A stretch of 64,000 nucleotides of DNA from Legionellales bacterium (GTDB taxonomy: Bacteria; Pseudomonadota; Gammaproteobacteria; DSM-16500). Both the position numbers and the translations under genes were made by a program. The notes beneath the pieces were generated by a model that did no database searches, was not told the origin of the DNA, and saw only the letters and a program-made list of their open reading frames with translations. Below are positions 1 through 8,453 of the stretch, in pieces (within the stretch, counting starts at the first letter, position 1; every line of letters starts with the position of its first letter). Location of the stretch: positions 1-64,000 of the forward strand of contig CANJVW010000004.1 of NCBI GenBank assembly GCA_947478495.1, given 5' to 3'.

Positions 1-1
1 C

Positions 2-797
2 CTAAGCACAACTCGCAAGTAATTTAATAGCCGACAGCTTTAATGGTTCAATGGCGTAAGCAGCCAACGCTGCAACCAGATGCGTCATAGCGTTTACAAT
101 GAAACGATGCCGCGTATGCCAAACGTTGTAACAGTGCTTGAGATGTCCGATCACGGTTTCAATGATGCCGCGTTGATTCAGTAGTTGTTTTTCATAGTCC
201 GATAGGTCTAGTTTATCTTTCATGTTTTTTCGTTTTCGGGTAATCAATTTTAATCCTCCATTGAGCAGTTCTTCGAATATCTTTTTTCCAATATAGCCTT
301 TATCGCCAAACGCCAATCCCTTGAGAGATTTCAATAGCGGTACCTCTTCTTCGCTATCGCTTCGGCTGCCTCTTGTGATTTTAAAAGCTAATAGCTCGCC
401 ATGATTATTTGTCACAATATGTAGTTTTAAGCGCAAAAACCAGCCAACAGAGGTTCTTCCGTACTCTGCAATGGAATCAAATGTCTTGTGTCTCCTGGAC
501 CGCTTGAGATGGCACACAGGCAAACAACTTGAATCGATGTAATAGATGCCTGTTTGTTTTCCTGCTCTTAACTGCGTCAAGATGGTGAGCGGAAATATGG
601 CCCGATGAATGAGACCAACGAATCGTCCGTAGCTGGGTAATTGAGGAAAAGCACACGCCTGGTATGCAACCAGGAAGCCCGTGTAAAAATTCTTAAAGTC
701 CCCAAACCGGGAAATTTGAAACATAACCAAAATAGTCATGATCTCGCTGATCGCCAAACCGCAGGCAGCTCCACGACGGCCTTTGGTGGGACCTGAC
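2..797 (-). pseudogene. IS982-family transposase, C-terminal part of a gene split by an IS21 insertion
   Basis: This is the larger piece of an IS982-type DDE transposase. Near the middle it carries the YYIDSSCLPVC segment, and further on AFGDKGYIGKK and RGIIETVIGHLK, which are characteristic of that family. The frame is open on the minus strand up to 797, where the IS21-like element begins. The first residues here, SGPTKGRRGAACGLAISEI, are internal to the family and have no proper start. The N-terminus lies at 3247-3340, across the inserted element. The two pieces also differ in reading frame, so the gene was probably damaged before or after the insertion. The far end of the element is outside the window. 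Confidence 0.85.
792..797. repeat. Target-site duplication, left copy
   Basis: CCTGAC lies directly left of the IS21-like element and is repeated at 3247-3252 directly right of it. Removing the element plus one copy rejoins the IS982 sequence. The 6-bp length fits the 4-8 bp duplications known for IS21-family elements. Confidence 0.8.
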
Positions 798-847
798 TAT
801 TGAGCGACAATTACGACTGCCGGTCGGCGACAACTATGATTGCCGGT
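798..847 (+). repeat. IS21-like left terminal inverted repeat
   Basis: About 50 bp that match the reverse complement of 3197-3246 with roughly eight mismatches. It contains two tandem versions of the subrepeat CGACAAYTAYGAYTGCCGGT. Confidence 0.85.
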
Positions 848-899
848 TAACCAAATACCCCCTAACGTAGCAGCACTATTTATAAAAAAAGGTGCTGCG

Positions 900-2417
900 A
901 TGTCTGGAAATTGGATAACTAACCAACAGGTAGAAATATATATGACATCAAGACATCAGGGACAGACCCAAGCAACATCATCAGCAAAAGCCGGTTTCTC
1001 AGAACGCAGCGGCCGCAACATTGATATTGGCAAACGAATTAACCCTCATAGAGCTCCTAGACCTTGGCGTACTCGCCATGATCCATTAGAAGCTATCTGG
1101 GAAACCGAACTGATGCCATTGCTTGAGCAAACCCCAGGCCTGCAGCCTATCACGCTGCTAGAGTACATTCAGTCTCGTTACCCGGGCGAATATCCCGACA
1201 AGGTGTTGCGCACGTTGCAGCGGCGCACTAAACAATGGCAGGCTTTGCTTGGTCCAGAGAAAGAAGTCATGTTTCGGCAAACCCATAGGGCGGGTCAACA
1301 AGGATTATCTGACTTTACCCATTTAAAAAAAGTGTTAGTCACTATCGGTGGCGTGCCTTTTAAACACTTGCTATATCACTTTCGCTTGGCATTTAGTCAT
1401 TGGAGTTATATGAGAGTCACTGAAGGTGGTGAGTCATTCACAGCGTTAGCTGAAGGCTTGCAAGACGCACTAAAACGACTGGGTGGTGCTCCATATCAAC
1501 ACCGTACCGATAGCCTCTCTGCTGCGTTTAAGAACTTAAATAAAGATGCACGAGAAGATATGACGAGCCGCTATGAAGCGTTATGCGTGCAATATGCAAT
1601 GATCCCAACGCGCAATAATCGTGGCGTAGGTCACGAGAACGGAAGTGTTGAATCACCACATGGCCATTTAAAAATACGCATTCAACAAGCATTGCTGATG
1701 CGCGGCAGTCATGATTTTACGCATGCCGCGGCTTACCAAGACTTCATCGATGATGTAGTGGTGCAACATAATCGCCGCAACGCTAAAGCTGTCACAGAAG
1801 AGCGCAGCGCTCTACAAGCATTACCATTACATCGAGCTGCCGACTACACCGAGCTCAGCGTTGTCGTCAGCAGCTCCAGCACCATTGAGGTGCGTCGAGT
1901 GACCTATTCTGTACCATCTCGCTTACAAGGCGAAACACTGCATATTCACCTATATGACAATCGCTTGGCCTGTTATCTAGGCCATACTCCTATTATTGAA
2001 CTGAAGCGCTTGCATCCAACGCATGGCACAAGAGCACGATTAATTGATTATCGCCACGTGATTCACAGTTTAGCAAAAAAACCACAAGCATTTCGTCACA
2101 GTATATTACGCAACGAGCTTCTTCCCAGTGTCGAGTTTCACGCCATATGGCATACATTGGATGGGACGCTATCGCCCAAAGAATCCTGCAAAGTCATGGT
2201 GGGGTTGCTTCATATAGCGGCACAAGCCAACTGCGAGCAAGCATTGGCGCAATGGGTGCTGTCGATATTGAATGAAGGCAAGTCAGTATCGTTGACTCAG
2301 CTGCAAGGTCGCTTTACGCCATCGACAGTCATTATCCCTCAGGTTGTCATCAGTCAGCATAGCCTAGCGCATTATGATCGATGTATTCCCGGTCAGCAGG
2401 AGATCAATCATGTTTAA
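900..2417 (+). CDS. istA: IS21-family transposase IstA
   Basis: A 505-residue DDE integrase-type transposase that catalyses strand transfer of the element. The catalytic triad can be placed: first Asp in LSDFTHLKK, second Asp in HRTDSLSAAF, Glu in HENGSVESPHGHLK. I chose ATG at 900 because it follows AAAAAAAGGTG, a good ribosome binding site, and the protein then begins MSGNWITNQQVEIYM. The upstream ATG at 840 lies inside the terminal repeat. The stop codon overlaps the ATG at 2410 where istB would be expected to start, typical of coupled istA-istB translation. No internal stop is seen, so the gene looks intact. Confidence 0.9.
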   Translation: MSGNWITNQQVEIYMTSRHQGQTQATSSAKAGFSERSGRNIDIGKRINPHRAPRPWRTRHDPLEAIWETELMPLLEQTPGLQPITLLEYIQSRYPGEYPDKVLRTLQRRTKQWQALLGPEKEVMFRQTHRAGQQGLSDFTHLKKVLVTIGGVPFKHLLYHFRLAFSHWSYMRVTEGGESFTALAEGLQDALKRLGGAPYQHRTDSLSAAFKNLNKDAREDMTSRYEALCVQYAMIPTRNNRGVGHENGSVESPHGHLKIRIQQALLMRGSHDFTHAAAYQDFIDDVVVQHNRRNAKAVTEERSALQALPLHRAADYTELSVVVSSSSTIEVRRVTYSVPSRLQGETLHIHLYDNRLACYLGHTPIIELKRLHPTHGTRARLIDYRHVIHSLAKKPQAFRHSILRNELLPSVEFHAIWHTLDGTLSPKESCKVMVGLLHIAAQANCEQALAQWVLSILNEGKSVSLTQLQGRFTPSTVIIPQVVISQHSLAHYDRCIPGQQEINHV

Positions 2418-2454
2418 TGTTGCGACATTACCGCTATTGTTAAAACAATGAAGT

Positions 2455-3144
2455 TTGCCCAGCATGTATGCTCACTGGGAGTCCTGCGCGGCCCAGGCAG
2501 AGGAGTCCCATTGGGGTTATCCAGAATATTTAGCATCACTTTGCAACCAAGAGGTGGTTTCGCGAACACAAAAGCGCATCGTGCGTCACGTTAAAGAGGC
2601 GAAGCTGACACCCGGCAAGACGCTCAGTACATTTGATTTTAAAGCAGCAAAGGCCGTGAATGCCCCTCAAATCACTGCGCTGGCTGACAATATTGGCTGG
2701 GTAAAGCAGGCGCACAATCTTGTCATCTTCGGTCCAAGCGGCATTGGAAAATCACACTTGGCTTGCGGTATTGCCCATCGCTTAATTGAGCAAGGTGTTC
2801 GCGCTTTATTTATGTCGACAACTGCACTAGTGCAGAAGTTACAGCAAGCGCGTCAAGCATACCGCTTACCGGAGGCTATTGCCAAGCTGGCACGCATACC
2901 GCTACTGATTCTTGATGACATTGGCTATGTCAAAAAAGATGATGCAGAAACCAGTGTGTTGTTCGAGCTCATTGCTGATCGCTATGAAAGTTCCAGTCTC
3001 ATTATCACTGCCAATCAACCGTTTGGTGAATGGGATCAGATATTCCCTGATAATAATATGGCTGTTGCAGCGATTGACCGCTTAGTTCACCACGCGACAA
3101 TTATCAATATTCAAGGGAATAGCTATCGTAAGCCCAAGGTATAG
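2455..3144 (+). CDS. istB: IS21-family helper ATPase IstB (5' end disturbed)
   Basis: An AAA+ ATPase that assists IstA in target selection. Walker A is GPSGIGKSH and Walker B is LLILDDIGY; the C-terminal DRLVHHATIINIQGNSYR segment is typical of IstB. The expected start is ATG 2410, overlapping the istA stop and giving MFNVATLPLLLKQ, but this frame meets TGA at 2449 just before SLPSMYAHWES. Family members usually continue LLKQLxLPxM here, so the stop looks like a small local mutation, possibly two compensating single-base indels. The listed start is TTG 2455; ATG 2464 is an alternative. Whether a functional protein is made is uncertain. Confidence 0.8.
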   Translation: MPSMYAHWESCAAQAEESHWGYPEYLASLCNQEVVSRTQKRIVRHVKEAKLTPGKTLSTFDFKAAKAVNAPQITALADNIGWVKQAHNLVIFGPSGIGKSHLACGIAHRLIEQGVRALFMSTTALVQKLQQARQAYRLPEAIAKLARIPLLILDDIGYVKKDDAETSVLFELIADRYESSSLIITANQPFGEWDQIFPDNNMAVAAIDRLVHHATIINIQGNSYRKPKV

Positions 3145-3196
3145 CGTTAAAAATAACTAACAGGAGGACTGAATGAGGTAATTAATGAGCACCAAA

Positions 3197-3246
3197 ACCG
3201 GCAGTCGTAATTGTCGCTGACCGGCAGTCGTAGTTGACGTTCAATA
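3197..3246 (-). repeat. IS21-like right terminal inverted repeat
   Basis: Reverse complement of the left end 798-847 with about eight mismatches, ending ...CGTTCAATA. It carries the same doubled subrepeat. Confidence 0.85.
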
Positions 3247-3252
3247 CCTGAC
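3247..3252. repeat. Target-site duplication, right copy
   Basis: CCTGAC, identical to 792-797, directly right of the IS21-like element. Confidence 0.8.
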
Positions 3253-3340
3253 AACATATAATGCTCTGCCCGTGTTTATCTAATTCATTGCAGAAATCAT
3301 CTATTTCACAGAAAATAGCAACCAGCTGGTTCACGTCCAT
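3247..3340 (-). pseudogene. IS982-family transposase, N-terminal fragment
   Basis: Reading down from ATG 3340 on the minus strand gives MDVNQLVAIFCEIDDFCNEL, the usual start of IS982 transposases. It then reaches the IS21-like element. Joining it to the 2-797 piece after removing the insertion restores the right order, but the frames differ by one. The expected residues (HYMLSGPTKG) appear only if one base is missing around 3268-3273. The fragment was too short to be seen as an independent gene. The outer IS982 end should lie between 3341 and about 3425, but I cannot place its inverted repeat. Confidence 0.8.
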
Positions 3341-3433
3341 ATCGCAGATTCCTTTCGACGGGAAAAAATGGCGATATTACGATGTTCCAGCTACTTTCCT
3401 ATCTGAAAATGCAGTAACCCTTTGATCGGTAAT

Positions 3434-4168
3434 TCATTTTAAAAGGCGAAACCCATTGCTGGGGTCCTTTAAAGCATCATGGGGCCGTTGTTCGTTATAA
3501 TCTCTGATCCACTCCTCTGTGATGTCTCTCACTTATTGTAATGAAGTGAACAAATGCGCATTCAGTACTTCATGGCGAAACGTTCTGTTGAATCGCTCGA
3601 TATAGGCATTTTGATTGGCTTTCCCGGGTTGTATGTGAATCATTTTAACCTGATGACACTCACACGAGAGCGTGAGATGCAGGGAGATTAACTGAGGGCC
3701 ATTATCCAGTCTCAATTGTTTTGGGAATCCTCGCCAAGCGCTAATCTGGTCTAATACACGAACAACACGAATGGCAGGCAGTGAGGTATCGATCTCAATA
3801 GTCAGGCGCTCTCGAACACCTTCATCCAATATGTTTAAGGTGCGAAAACGCTTTCCAAAATAAAGCGCATCCGACATAAAGTCCAGCGACGAGCTGTCAT
3901 TAGCGATAGGCGCAACCATCAATGATTGCCGCTCAGGTGTTAATACCATGCCTTTCTTCCTTCTGGGTAAGTTCAGCTTCATGACACAGTAAATGCGCCA
4001 TACACGCTTGTGATTCCATCTCAATCCCTGTCCTCGCAACCAATCAAAGCATTTCCAAAAGCCCCAACCAGGCCATCGGTCGACGACCTTGTTTAGCTGC
4101 TCTATTACCTCGATATCGCCTAGCCGATTGGCTGATTGGCGATACCAAGCAGTTCGACTGAGCCCCAC
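3434..4168 (-). pseudogene. IS3-family transposase OrfB, interrupted by a stop near the C-terminus
   Basis: The integrase-core half of an IS3-type transposase (IS407-like group). The DDE residues are visible: Asp in SLDFMSDALYF, Asp in RLDNGPQLIS and Glu in NAYIERFNRTFRHEVLN. TAA at 3533-3535 stops the frame after HLFTSLQ. The same frame then continues for 32 residues (VRDITEEWIRDYNEQRPHD and on) to TGA at 3434, which is the normal family C-terminus. This looks like a single nonsense change, probably GAA to TAA. The frame also extends upstream of 4168 without a start, as expected if it is read by frameshift from OrfA. Confidence 0.8.
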
Positions 4169-4245
4169 AGCCTGACAGGCTCGACTGACCAGTAGCTTAT
4201 GGTCTCTGATCAGGCTTTCCCCAACCTCGCGACGCTCAGAGACCG

Positions 4246-4512
4246 TTACAGCTTTTTTGTAATGACCTCTTTTAAGGCATAGTTTTCATGGACAAGCTCC
4301 GCAACCATTTGCTTGTATCGCGATAGCTCCGATTCGATCTCTCTCAATCGTTTGATATCAGATGCTTCCATCCCACCGAATTTGGACTTCCAATGGTAAT
4401 AGGTTCCATCAGAGATACCGTGTTGGCGACACACATCGTGTACCTTCATTTCGTTCTCGACCTCTTTTAGGATCGATATAATTTGGCCTTCTGTAAATCG
4501 TGATTTCTTCAT
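4246..4512 (-). CDS. IS3-family OrfA (helix-turn-helix transposase subunit)
   Basis: An 88-residue protein starting MKKSRFTEGQIISILKEVE, with a helix-turn-helix around VCRQHGISDGTYYHWKSKFGG and a leucine-rich coiled segment at the C-terminus. This is the usual first gene of IS3 elements and binds the element ends. I chose ATG 4512 because CAGGAGA precedes it at good spacing and because it matches the family start; a longer frame reaches 4557. It ends at a slippery A-rich site that leads into OrfB. Confidence 0.85.
   Translation of the reverse strand: MKKSRFTEGQIISILKEVENEMKVHDVCRQHGISDGTYYHWKSKFGGMEASDIKRLREIESELSRYKQMVAELVHENYALKEVITKKL
4252..4258 (-). promoter_or_regulatory. Probable -1 programmed frameshift site of the IS3 element
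   Basis: On the minus strand the sequence is A AAA AAG, just before the OrfA stop. Slipping one base back reads KKAVTVSERREVGES, then directly into the OrfB frame. This heptamer is the standard site for making the OrfAB fusion in IS3 elements. Confidence 0.7.
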
Positions 4513-4705
4513 TGCGGGTCTCCTGGGGTTGGTTGCTATCATGCGAGAAAACTTCAATTTTGGATTGTGTCTTTAGAGGGGGAGCTTACGTTGAGCAAAA
4601 TGTAGGGAAAAACGTGTCAAGCATTATTTATGCTGAATAGATACAAAACTTCTTCAATAAGAACAATACGATGATACAATGAGCGCCATTCAGCAGGAGA
4701 ACGCT

Positions 4706-5452
4706 ATGACCACCCTCAGCGTCAATGTTAACAAGCTCGCGACATTACGCAATGCGCGTGGCAAAAATAATCCCGATGTCTTGAAAACCACATTGGATAT
4801 TATTTCCTATGGTGCTCGAGGCATCACCGTTCACCCACGTCCAGATGAGCGACATATTCGAAAATCGGATGTGATTCAAATCGCCAATACGATTTCGGTT
4901 GAACTCAATATCGAAGGTTACCCGGATCCCGATTTTTTAGCCTTCGTTAAAAAAATTAAACCCGCACAATGCACACTCGTGCCAGACCCGCCCCATGTAT
5001 TAACCTCTAACGCCGGTTGGCTTATCGAGAAAAATAAAAAACTCTTATGTGACACCGTCAAGAGCTTGCATGACAGCGGGATTCGCACATCGCTCTTTAT
5101 TGATCCTACTACCCTATCAGAAAAAGAGTTGGCACTATTACCTGAAACAAAAACCGATCGCGTGGAACTCTATACAGAACAATATGCTGAAACCTATGGA
5201 ACCCCGCTCGCACAAGAAACGCTAGATAGTTACAAACGCGCCGCAGAAAATATCAATGCATTCGGCATTGATCTCAATGCAGGGCATGATCTCAGCCTCG
5301 TCAATTTACGGCACTTTGTTAAAACGATTCCGATCATCAAAGAAGTCTCTATTGGGCATGCCTTGATTTGTGATGCATTAGAGTTTGGTTTAAAAGAAAC
5401 AATAAAACGCTATTTAATCAGCCTCACTTCATTGAATCGTCCTGCTGAATAA
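4706..5452 (+). CDS. pdxJ: Pyridoxine 5'-phosphate synthase PdxJ
   Basis: Condenses 1-deoxy-xylulose 5-phosphate with 3-amino-1-hydroxyacetone 1-phosphate to make pyridoxine 5'-phosphate, the last ring-forming step of DXP-dependent vitamin B6 synthesis. The 248-residue TIM barrel begins MTTLSVNVNKLATLRNARG and has the conserved ITVHPRPDERHI, ELNIEGYPDPDF, FIDPT and DLNAGHDL segments. ATG 4706 is chosen over 4679 because CAGGAGA sits directly upstream and family members start here. It lies right after the IS cluster and is followed after 1 bp by a PqaA-like gene. Confidence 0.93.
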   Translation: MTTLSVNVNKLATLRNARGKNNPDVLKTTLDIISYGARGITVHPRPDERHIRKSDVIQIANTISVELNIEGYPDPDFLAFVKKIKPAQCTLVPDPPHVLTSNAGWLIEKNKKLLCDTVKSLHDSGIRTSLFIDPTTLSEKELALLPETKTDRVELYTEQYAETYGTPLAQETLDSYKRAAENINAFGIDLNAGHDLSLVNLRHFVKTIPIIKEVSIGHALICDALEFGLKETIKRYLISLTSLNRPAE

Positions 5453-5453
5453 T

Positions 5454-6863
5454 ATGCTGATACGATTTATTTTTCTCATTCTGGTTTTCAGCTGTCAAAC
5501 TGCTGCTGCGGAGTTCGATACCACGCTCGCGCGTTTCATCAAAGAACCCGAAAACATTAGCACGCCCTGGATATTTGATCGAACCCGATATAGCACACTT
5601 CATCAAGTCTCCATCGATTACTATACCCTCTCTTCGCAAACTTGGCCAAAGCCCTCTATGAGCTCAGATAGTATCGTATGGAAACATGCCTTGATTATCT
5701 ATCGGCCTGACACTATCAACACGGATCAAGCCTTGTTATTTGTTAATGAGGGCGTTCGATATCCTATTCAAACAAACCATTCGGGTGATAATCCAGCTCC
5801 CGAGACAATAGATTTTGCACGCATCGCTCAAAGAGCACACTCCATTGTCATCGATCTTCAAAATGTTCCGAACGAATATATTACGTTCGATAACAATATA
5901 CCTATAAAAGAAGATGCTCTCTTAGCTTACACCTGGAAACGCTATTTAGATGATCCCATTCATGGTGAATACTGGCCGCTACATCTTCCTATGACAAAAT
6001 CGATCATCAAAGCAATGGATGCTGTACAACAAATATTAAAAGAAAAAAACCAAATTACCGTTTCTCATTTTGTGGTATCAGGTTCTTCAAAAAGAGGGTG
6101 GGCTACTTGGCTTGCCGCACTCTCTGACAATCGCATCAATGGGATTATTCCGATCGTCGTCGATGTTTTTAAGACACCAAAAAATGTGTGTCGCATTTAT
6201 GATGCCTACAATCATTGGTCGATCGGTCAGCGCAATGATGCTTCCCAAAAAAGATCTAAACTGCTTGATTCACCCGCGCTGGAAGCACTGCTCCGCATCG
6301 AAGATCCTCTATCGTATTTAAGCGATCAAGAGCACCCATTTTATAAAGAACGGCTGTCAATACCGAAATACACGATTAACGCTAACACCAATGATTTCTT
6401 TGAACCCAACTTACCCCATATCGCATTGCCGGGTAGAAGCAATATTCGAATCGTTCCAAACCAATGCCATTACATTAATATGAAGATCGTTGAGCATGCC
6501 ATACTCGCCTATTACAAAAACATCATTCTCGACAACGATCCGCCGTCTCTTGAATGGTCCCTCAATAGCGACCAATCGATTGATCAAGTTAAAACGATCA
6601 GTCGCCAACAACCGATTGTTAAATTATGGGAAGCAACCAACTTATCTAATCACGACTTCAGACTGGAGGCGGGAGTTCGATATGTCTCTAGTGAATTGAA
6701 GGGAAGCTGTATAGGCCAGCGTTGCACCTATCCTGTTGTAATCGCCTCACCTGAAAAAGGATGGAAATCCAGCTTTGTCGAAGTAACCTTCCTGCAAAAT
6801 GATGAACGATTAATACTCACTACATCGAACTATATTACAAAATCGCTTCAATCCCAATCATGA
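5454..6863 (+). CDS. PqaA-like (PhoPQ-activated pathogenicity-related) exported alpha/beta hydrolase
   Basis: 469 residues. The N-terminus (MLIRFIFLILVFSCQTAAA) is a signal peptide, so the protein is probably exported. The core resembles the PhoPQ-activated pathogenicity-related family: HALIIYRPD, LLFVNEG, EDALLAYTWKRYLDD and a nucleophile-elbow-like VVSGSSKRGWATW, where Ser is the likely nucleophile. The later IVPNQCHYI segment may supply the His. The substrate is unknown for the family. It starts 1 bp after pdxJ, and its last 29 bp overlap the 3' end of the convergent epmA. Family assignment is by motif resemblance. Confidence 0.72.
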   Translation: MLIRFIFLILVFSCQTAAAEFDTTLARFIKEPENISTPWIFDRTRYSTLHQVSIDYYTLSSQTWPKPSMSSDSIVWKHALIIYRPDTINTDQALLFVNEGVRYPIQTNHSGDNPAPETIDFARIAQRAHSIVIDLQNVPNEYITFDNNIPIKEDALLAYTWKRYLDDPIHGEYWPLHLPMTKSIIKAMDAVQQILKEKNQITVSHFVVSGSSKRGWATWLAALSDNRINGIIPIVVDVFKTPKNVCRIYDAYNHWSIGQRNDASQKRSKLLDSPALEALLRIEDPLSYLSDQEHPFYKERLSIPKYTINANTNDFFEPNLPHIALPGRSNIRIVPNQCHYINMKIVEHAILAYYKNIILDNDPPSLEWSLNSDQSIDQVKTISRQQPIVKLWEATNLSNHDFRLEAGVRYVSSELKGSCIGQRCTYPVVIASPEKGWKSSFVEVTFLQNDERLILTTSNYITKSLQSQS

Positions 6864-7845
6864 TGTCTGCTATATGATTTTTTTTCAGCGCCAACATAAT
6901 CAACCGATCCACCCCCAAGGCCACACCTGCGCAATCTGGCAAACCTTGCTCTAATGCGTTCAAAAAATTCTCGTCAATCGGAACGAGTTGAATATTATTT
7001 TTTTGACGCACACTTAAATCATTTTCAAAGCGATGTCGTTGCTCGGTCACGTCTTGCAGCTCATGAAACCCATTCGCCAGCTCCACTCCTTTGAAATAGA
7101 CTTCGAATCGCGATGCAACAGGTATATCTTCATCCATACGAATTTTAGCAAGCGCTGCTTGAGACACTGGAAAATCATACAAAAAACACGGTCTATCTTT
7201 TCCTAAATGCGGCTCTAATGCTTGTGTAAATAATACATCTAACCAAAAATTTGTATCCTCACGACCGTCCGTCGATACATCAATACCATGTCTCGTCGCA
7301 CAATCTATTAATTCAGACGCGCGCGCTGTGTGTGGATTGATGTTGACATACTCTTGATAAGCATCTTGCACCGTCATTCGATAAGCCGGTGGCGTTTTTA
7401 ATATGAGAGACAACAATTCATCCATTTCATCCATTAAAGCATGATGATCAAACCCGATGCGGTACCATTCCAGCATGGTGAATTCAGGACTATGATGTCG
7501 CCCGATATCGCCCTGACGAAACGCTTTAGTGAGTTGAAAAATAGAACCGCTGCCATTAGCGAGCAATCGCTTCATCGCATACTCAGGAGACGTCTGCAAA
7601 TACAGTGTTTCTGAATCACGCGCTCCACGTTCTTGAAAAAAAGTCGTCATGCTGATGATATAGGGATCGGTAACAGTGGCGGGAGATAGCAGGGGGGTTT
7701 CTACTTCTAAAACGCCCCTCTCTAAAAAAAATTGACGGATGGTATGAAGTATTTGCGCGCGTGCTTGTAGGGTGGGCAAAGCGCCTGTTGCGTGCCCACC
7801 GCGGTTGTCGCACAATGGTGGGCACGCAACAGGCGCTTTGCCCAC
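6835..7845 (-). CDS. epmA: EF-P beta-lysine ligase EpmA (PoxA/GenX)
   Basis: A class II lysyl-tRNA-synthetase-like enzyme that activates (R)-beta-lysine and attaches it to a lysine of EF-P. Motif 2 (SIFQLTKAFRQGD then HSPEFTMLEWYR) and motif 3 (AGVALGVDRLIMLAL) are intact, as is VYFKGVELANGFHEL. The only usable start is GTG 7845, which lies inside a palindromic repeat (7767-7850). The first 27 or so residues (MGKAPVACPPLCDNRGG and on) are therefore repeat-encoded, and family-like sequence begins at LQARAQIL. It lies directly downstream of efp on the same strand, with epmB divergent. Confidence 0.92.
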   Translation of the reverse strand: MGKAPVACPPLCDNRGGHATGALPTLQARAQILHTIRQFFLERGVLEVETPLLSPATVTDPYIISMTTFFQERGARDSETLYLQTSPEYAMKRLLANGSGSIFQLTKAFRQGDIGRHHSPEFTMLEWYRIGFDHHALMDEMDELLSLILKTPPAYRMTVQDAYQEYVNINPHTARASELIDCATRHGIDVSTDGREDTNFWLDVLFTQALEPHLGKDRPCFLYDFPVSQAALAKIRMDEDIPVASRFEVYFKGVELANGFHELQDVTEQRHRFENDLSVRQKNNIQLVPIDENFLNALEQGLPDCAGVALGVDRLIMLALKKNHIADIMIGIEAIL

Positions 7846-7850
7846 CCTAC
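7767..7850. repeat. GTAGGGTGGGC-type palindromic repeat, copy 1
   Basis: Perfect 34-bp arms (7767-7800 and 7817-7850) around a 16-bp loop. The arms begin GTAGGGTGGGCAAAGCGCCT. It lies between efp and epmA and runs into the epmA reading frame. Related copies are at 12210-12300 and 39772-39883. Confidence 0.95.
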
Positions 7851-7864
7851 ATCATCCTTATCAT

Positions 7865-8434
7865 TTATTCTTTCACCCGCGACATATATTCACCAATACG
7901 CGTATCCACTTTGATGAGCTCGCCCTCTTGAACGAATAACGGCACACGAACCATTGCGCCTGTTTCGAGTTTCGCAGGCTTTCCACCGCCACCTGACGTA
8001 TCGCCACGAACACCCGGATCCGTTTCCACAATTTTTAATACCACAAAATTAGGCGGCACCACAGCAAGCGGTGCATTATTCCAAAGTGTCAGTGTGCACA
8101 CGGCTTGCTCTTTAATCCACTGCTTAGCCTCCCCCACGAGCGCATCATCCATGACAAATTGTTCGTAGGTTTCATTCGCCATAAAATGCCAGTGAGTGCC
8201 ATCATTGTAGAGATACTGCGCCTCAACATCGGTGACATCTGCCGCTTCCAAGCTATCGCCTGACTTATAGGTTCGTTCGACTACGCGGCCCGTTTTTAAG
8301 TTGCGATATTTAATTCGATTGAACGCTTGCCCCTTTCCCGGCTTCACAAACTCATTTTCTAAAATAATGCAGGGATCGCGATCAACGATAATTTTCATCC
8401 CGCCACGGATTTCGTTTGTTGTATAGACAGCCAT
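7865..8434 (-). CDS. efp: Elongation factor P
   Basis: 189 residues, the standard EF-P length. It binds between the P and E sites and relieves ribosome stalling at polyproline. The loop [10 protein letters not shown] near residue 34 holds the lysine that EpmA and EpmB modify. The C-terminal [17 protein letters not shown] and [13 protein letters not shown]-like segments (here [13 protein letters not shown]) are typical. It begins [14 protein letters not shown] at ATG 8434. Only 19 bp separate it from the divergent epmB frame, and epmA follows on the same strand, so all three modification genes are together. Confidence 0.96.
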   Translation of the reverse strand: MAVYTTNEIRGGMKIIVDRDPCIILENEFVKPGKGQAFNRIKYRNLKTGRVVERTYKSGDSLEAADVTDVEAQYLYNDGTHWHFMANETYEQFVMDDALVGEAKQWIKEQAVCTLTLWNNAPLAVVPPNFVVLKIVETDPGVRGDTSGGGGKPAKLETGAMVRVPLFVQEGELIKVDTRIGEYMSRVKE

Positions 8435-8453
8435 GGGTTATTCCTTATAAAAT

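Larger units (their letters stand above)
798..3246 (+). mobile_element. IS21-family insertion sequence (istA-istB), complete
   Basis: This 2449-bp element is bounded by imperfect inverted repeats of about 50 bp that both begin TATTGA, and is flanked by the 6-bp direct repeat CCTGAC. It encodes istA and istB in overlapping order, the standard IS21 arrangement. Each end contains two copies of a roughly 22-bp subrepeat (GCGACAATTACGACTGCCGG and variants), like the multiple terminal repeats of IS21. It sits inside an IS982-family transposase gene and so arrived later than that element. An in-frame TGA near the start of istB raises doubt about present activity. Confidence 0.92.

Noticed and set aside
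840-900. ATG 840 as the istA start
   Set aside because: It lies inside the terminal inverted repeat and has no ribosome binding site; ATG 900 does.
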